Positions 5,373 through 5,527 of a stretch of 5,527 nt of DNA are shown here, in pieces. The notes under the pieces were generated by a model. That model was not told the DNA's origin, ran no database searches, and saw nothing but the letters and a program-made list of their open reading frames with translations. Numbering within the stretch: the stretch's first letter is position 1; each line of letters begins with the position of its first letter. The position numbers and the translations under genes were made by a program. Origin of the DNA: Solirubrobacteraceae bacterium (GTDB lineage: Bacteria; Actinomycetota; Thermoleophilia; Solirubrobacterales; Solirubrobacteraceae); NCBI GenBank assembly GCA_030043235.1, contig JASHYF010000205.1:1-5527 (forward strand), written 5' to 3'.

Positions 5373-5527
5373 CTAGCTGCCAGCGCCCGGTTCTACTGGG
5401 TCCAGTTGGTCCGAGTTGGTCTGAGTTGGACTCGGTTTGGTACCCGGATTGGTACCCGAGTCGGCAAACGCGGCGTTCACGAACGCGAGCTCGTGGGCGC
5501 TCGGCGCATAGTCCGCATAGCGCAGCG
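5373..5527 (-). CDS. Tyrosine-type site-specific recombinase (integrase), C-terminal end (partial)
   Basis: Fifty codons run from the window edge to TAG at 5375-5373. The first residues are LRYADYAPSAHELAFVNAAF. This matches the end of actinobacterial phage/ICE integrases, where the RY-A-x-Y-APS element holds the nucleophile: by analogy with XerD (TTQIYTHV), the Tyr encoded at 5519-5517 should be the catalytic residue. The 47 residues after it form a polar, Pro/Thr/Gly-rich tail (SGTNPGTKPSPTQTNSDQ) typical of such enzymes. The R-H-R part of the active site and the start lie outside the window. The stop is 16 bp from the tRNA-derived att core, the usual arrangement for an integrase next to its own attachment site. 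The tail sequence may also carry DNA repeats used in cis. The enzyme would integrate and excise the element. Confidence 0.78.
   Translation of the reverse strand, partial: LRYADYAPSAHELAFVNAAFADSGTNPGTKPSPTQTNSDQLDPVEPGAGS
5401..5440. repeat. Imperfect 10-bp tandem repeats near att, candidate integrase arm-type sites
   Basis: On the plus strand the units are TCCAGTTGGT (5401), CCGAGTTGGT (5411), CTGAGTTGGA (5421) and the weaker CTCGGTTTGG (5431). The core AGTTGG recurs every 10 bp, close to one helical turn. The repeats lie inside the integrase 3' coding region, 45 bp from the att core. Because 10 is not a multiple of 3, the periodicity is not explained by a repeated peptide, which favours a DNA-level role such as integrase arm binding. 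The function is inferred. Confidence 0.45.
5437..5458. repeat. Two direct copies of TTGGTACCCG, 12 bp apart
   Basis: TTGGTACCCG occurs at 5437-5446 and 5449-5458, each holding the palindrome GGTACC. The spacing is 12 bp (four codons), and the repeats encode GTN-P-GTK in the integrase tail, so they may reflect a peptide repeat. They adjoin the decamer array and could belong to the same set of integrase or accessory-protein sites. Confidence 0.35.

Larger units (their letters stand above)
5333..5527 (-). mobile_element. End of a tRNA-integrated mobile element (ICE, integrative plasmid or prophage)
   Basis: The order on the minus strand is integrase C-terminus, short gap, tRNA 3' fragment, T run, host DNA. 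When an element integrates at a tRNA 3' end, the intact tRNA is rebuilt at one end and only the 3' fragment is left at the other. That places the element body to the right of this window, with its intact tRNA at the far side, and leaves the aminotransferase/SDR/pilin genes outside it. If this sequence were instead an unintegrated attP, those genes would be on the element. The element type cannot be told from one end. Confidence 0.6.

Noticed and set aside
5333..5410. Complete tRNA gene on the minus strand
   Set aside because: Only positions 50-73 are present. No GCGGCGG acceptor 5' strand, D arm or anticodon arm is found upstream, where integrase codons lie instead.
5401..5460. CRISPR-like repeats near the right edge
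   Set aside because: Units are about 10 bp, directly tandem and without spacers, and they lie within integrase coding sequence.
1..5527. Defence system, toxin-antitoxin pair or other novel multi-gene system
   Set aside because: All supported genes belong to recognisable classes (minor pilins, SDR, aminotransferase, integrase), and no nuclease, methylase, toxin or reverse-transcriptase motif was seen on either strand.

Overview
The window is high-GC DNA from a bacterium that is probably actinobacterial. The minor-pilin operon with a large PilX-like protein, and the integrase tail, look most like Thermoleophilia/Solirubrobacterales, but that placement is inference from recognised protein styles and not a database result. 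It contains two convergent gene blocks and the edge of a mobile element.

Left block, plus strand (1-2468): the last 13 codons of an upstream gene, then a PilW-like minor prepilin (52-858), then a large, cysteine-rich PilX-like prepilin (849-2468). They are spaced 9 bp apart and overlapping by 10 bp, so they read as the end of a type IV pilus minor-pilin operon. Both complete proteins carry a basic leader ending in Gly, followed by a hydrophobic helix. The first has the canonical Glu at mature position +5 and the second lacks it. They probably assemble at the pilus tip, with the big PilX-like protein as the exposed ectodomain.

Junction (2469-2532): the operon meets the minus-strand block tail to tail. 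A GC-rich hairpin and a perfect 24-bp palindrome lie here and could end transcription from both sides.

Middle block, minus strand (4953-2507): a class III PLP aminotransferase followed by an extended SDR (NAD-dependent epimerase / 3-beta-HSD-like), joined by a 4-bp stop-start overlap (GTGA). The two enzymes probably modify the same small molecule or lipid. The aminotransferase resembles the type found in actinobacterial hopanoid clusters, but the substrate cannot be read from the sequence. Glu codon use differs sharply between this block (all GAG in the SDR) and the pilin operon (mostly GAA).

Right edge (4954-5527): about 380 bp without a convincing gene, then a 24-bp tRNA 3'-end fragment ending in a T run, then the C-terminal 50 codons of a tyrosine recombinase, including its probable nucleophilic Tyr. 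This is the classic end of an integrative element inserted at a tRNA 3' end. By geometry the element lies to the right, beyond the window, and the aminotransferase and pilin genes are on the host side. Ten-bp repeats in the 3' end of the integrase gene may be integrase arm-binding sites.

No defence system, CRISPR array or otherwise unknown multi-gene system is visible. The most informative parts are the att/integrase boundary and the unusual cysteine-rich tip-type pilin.
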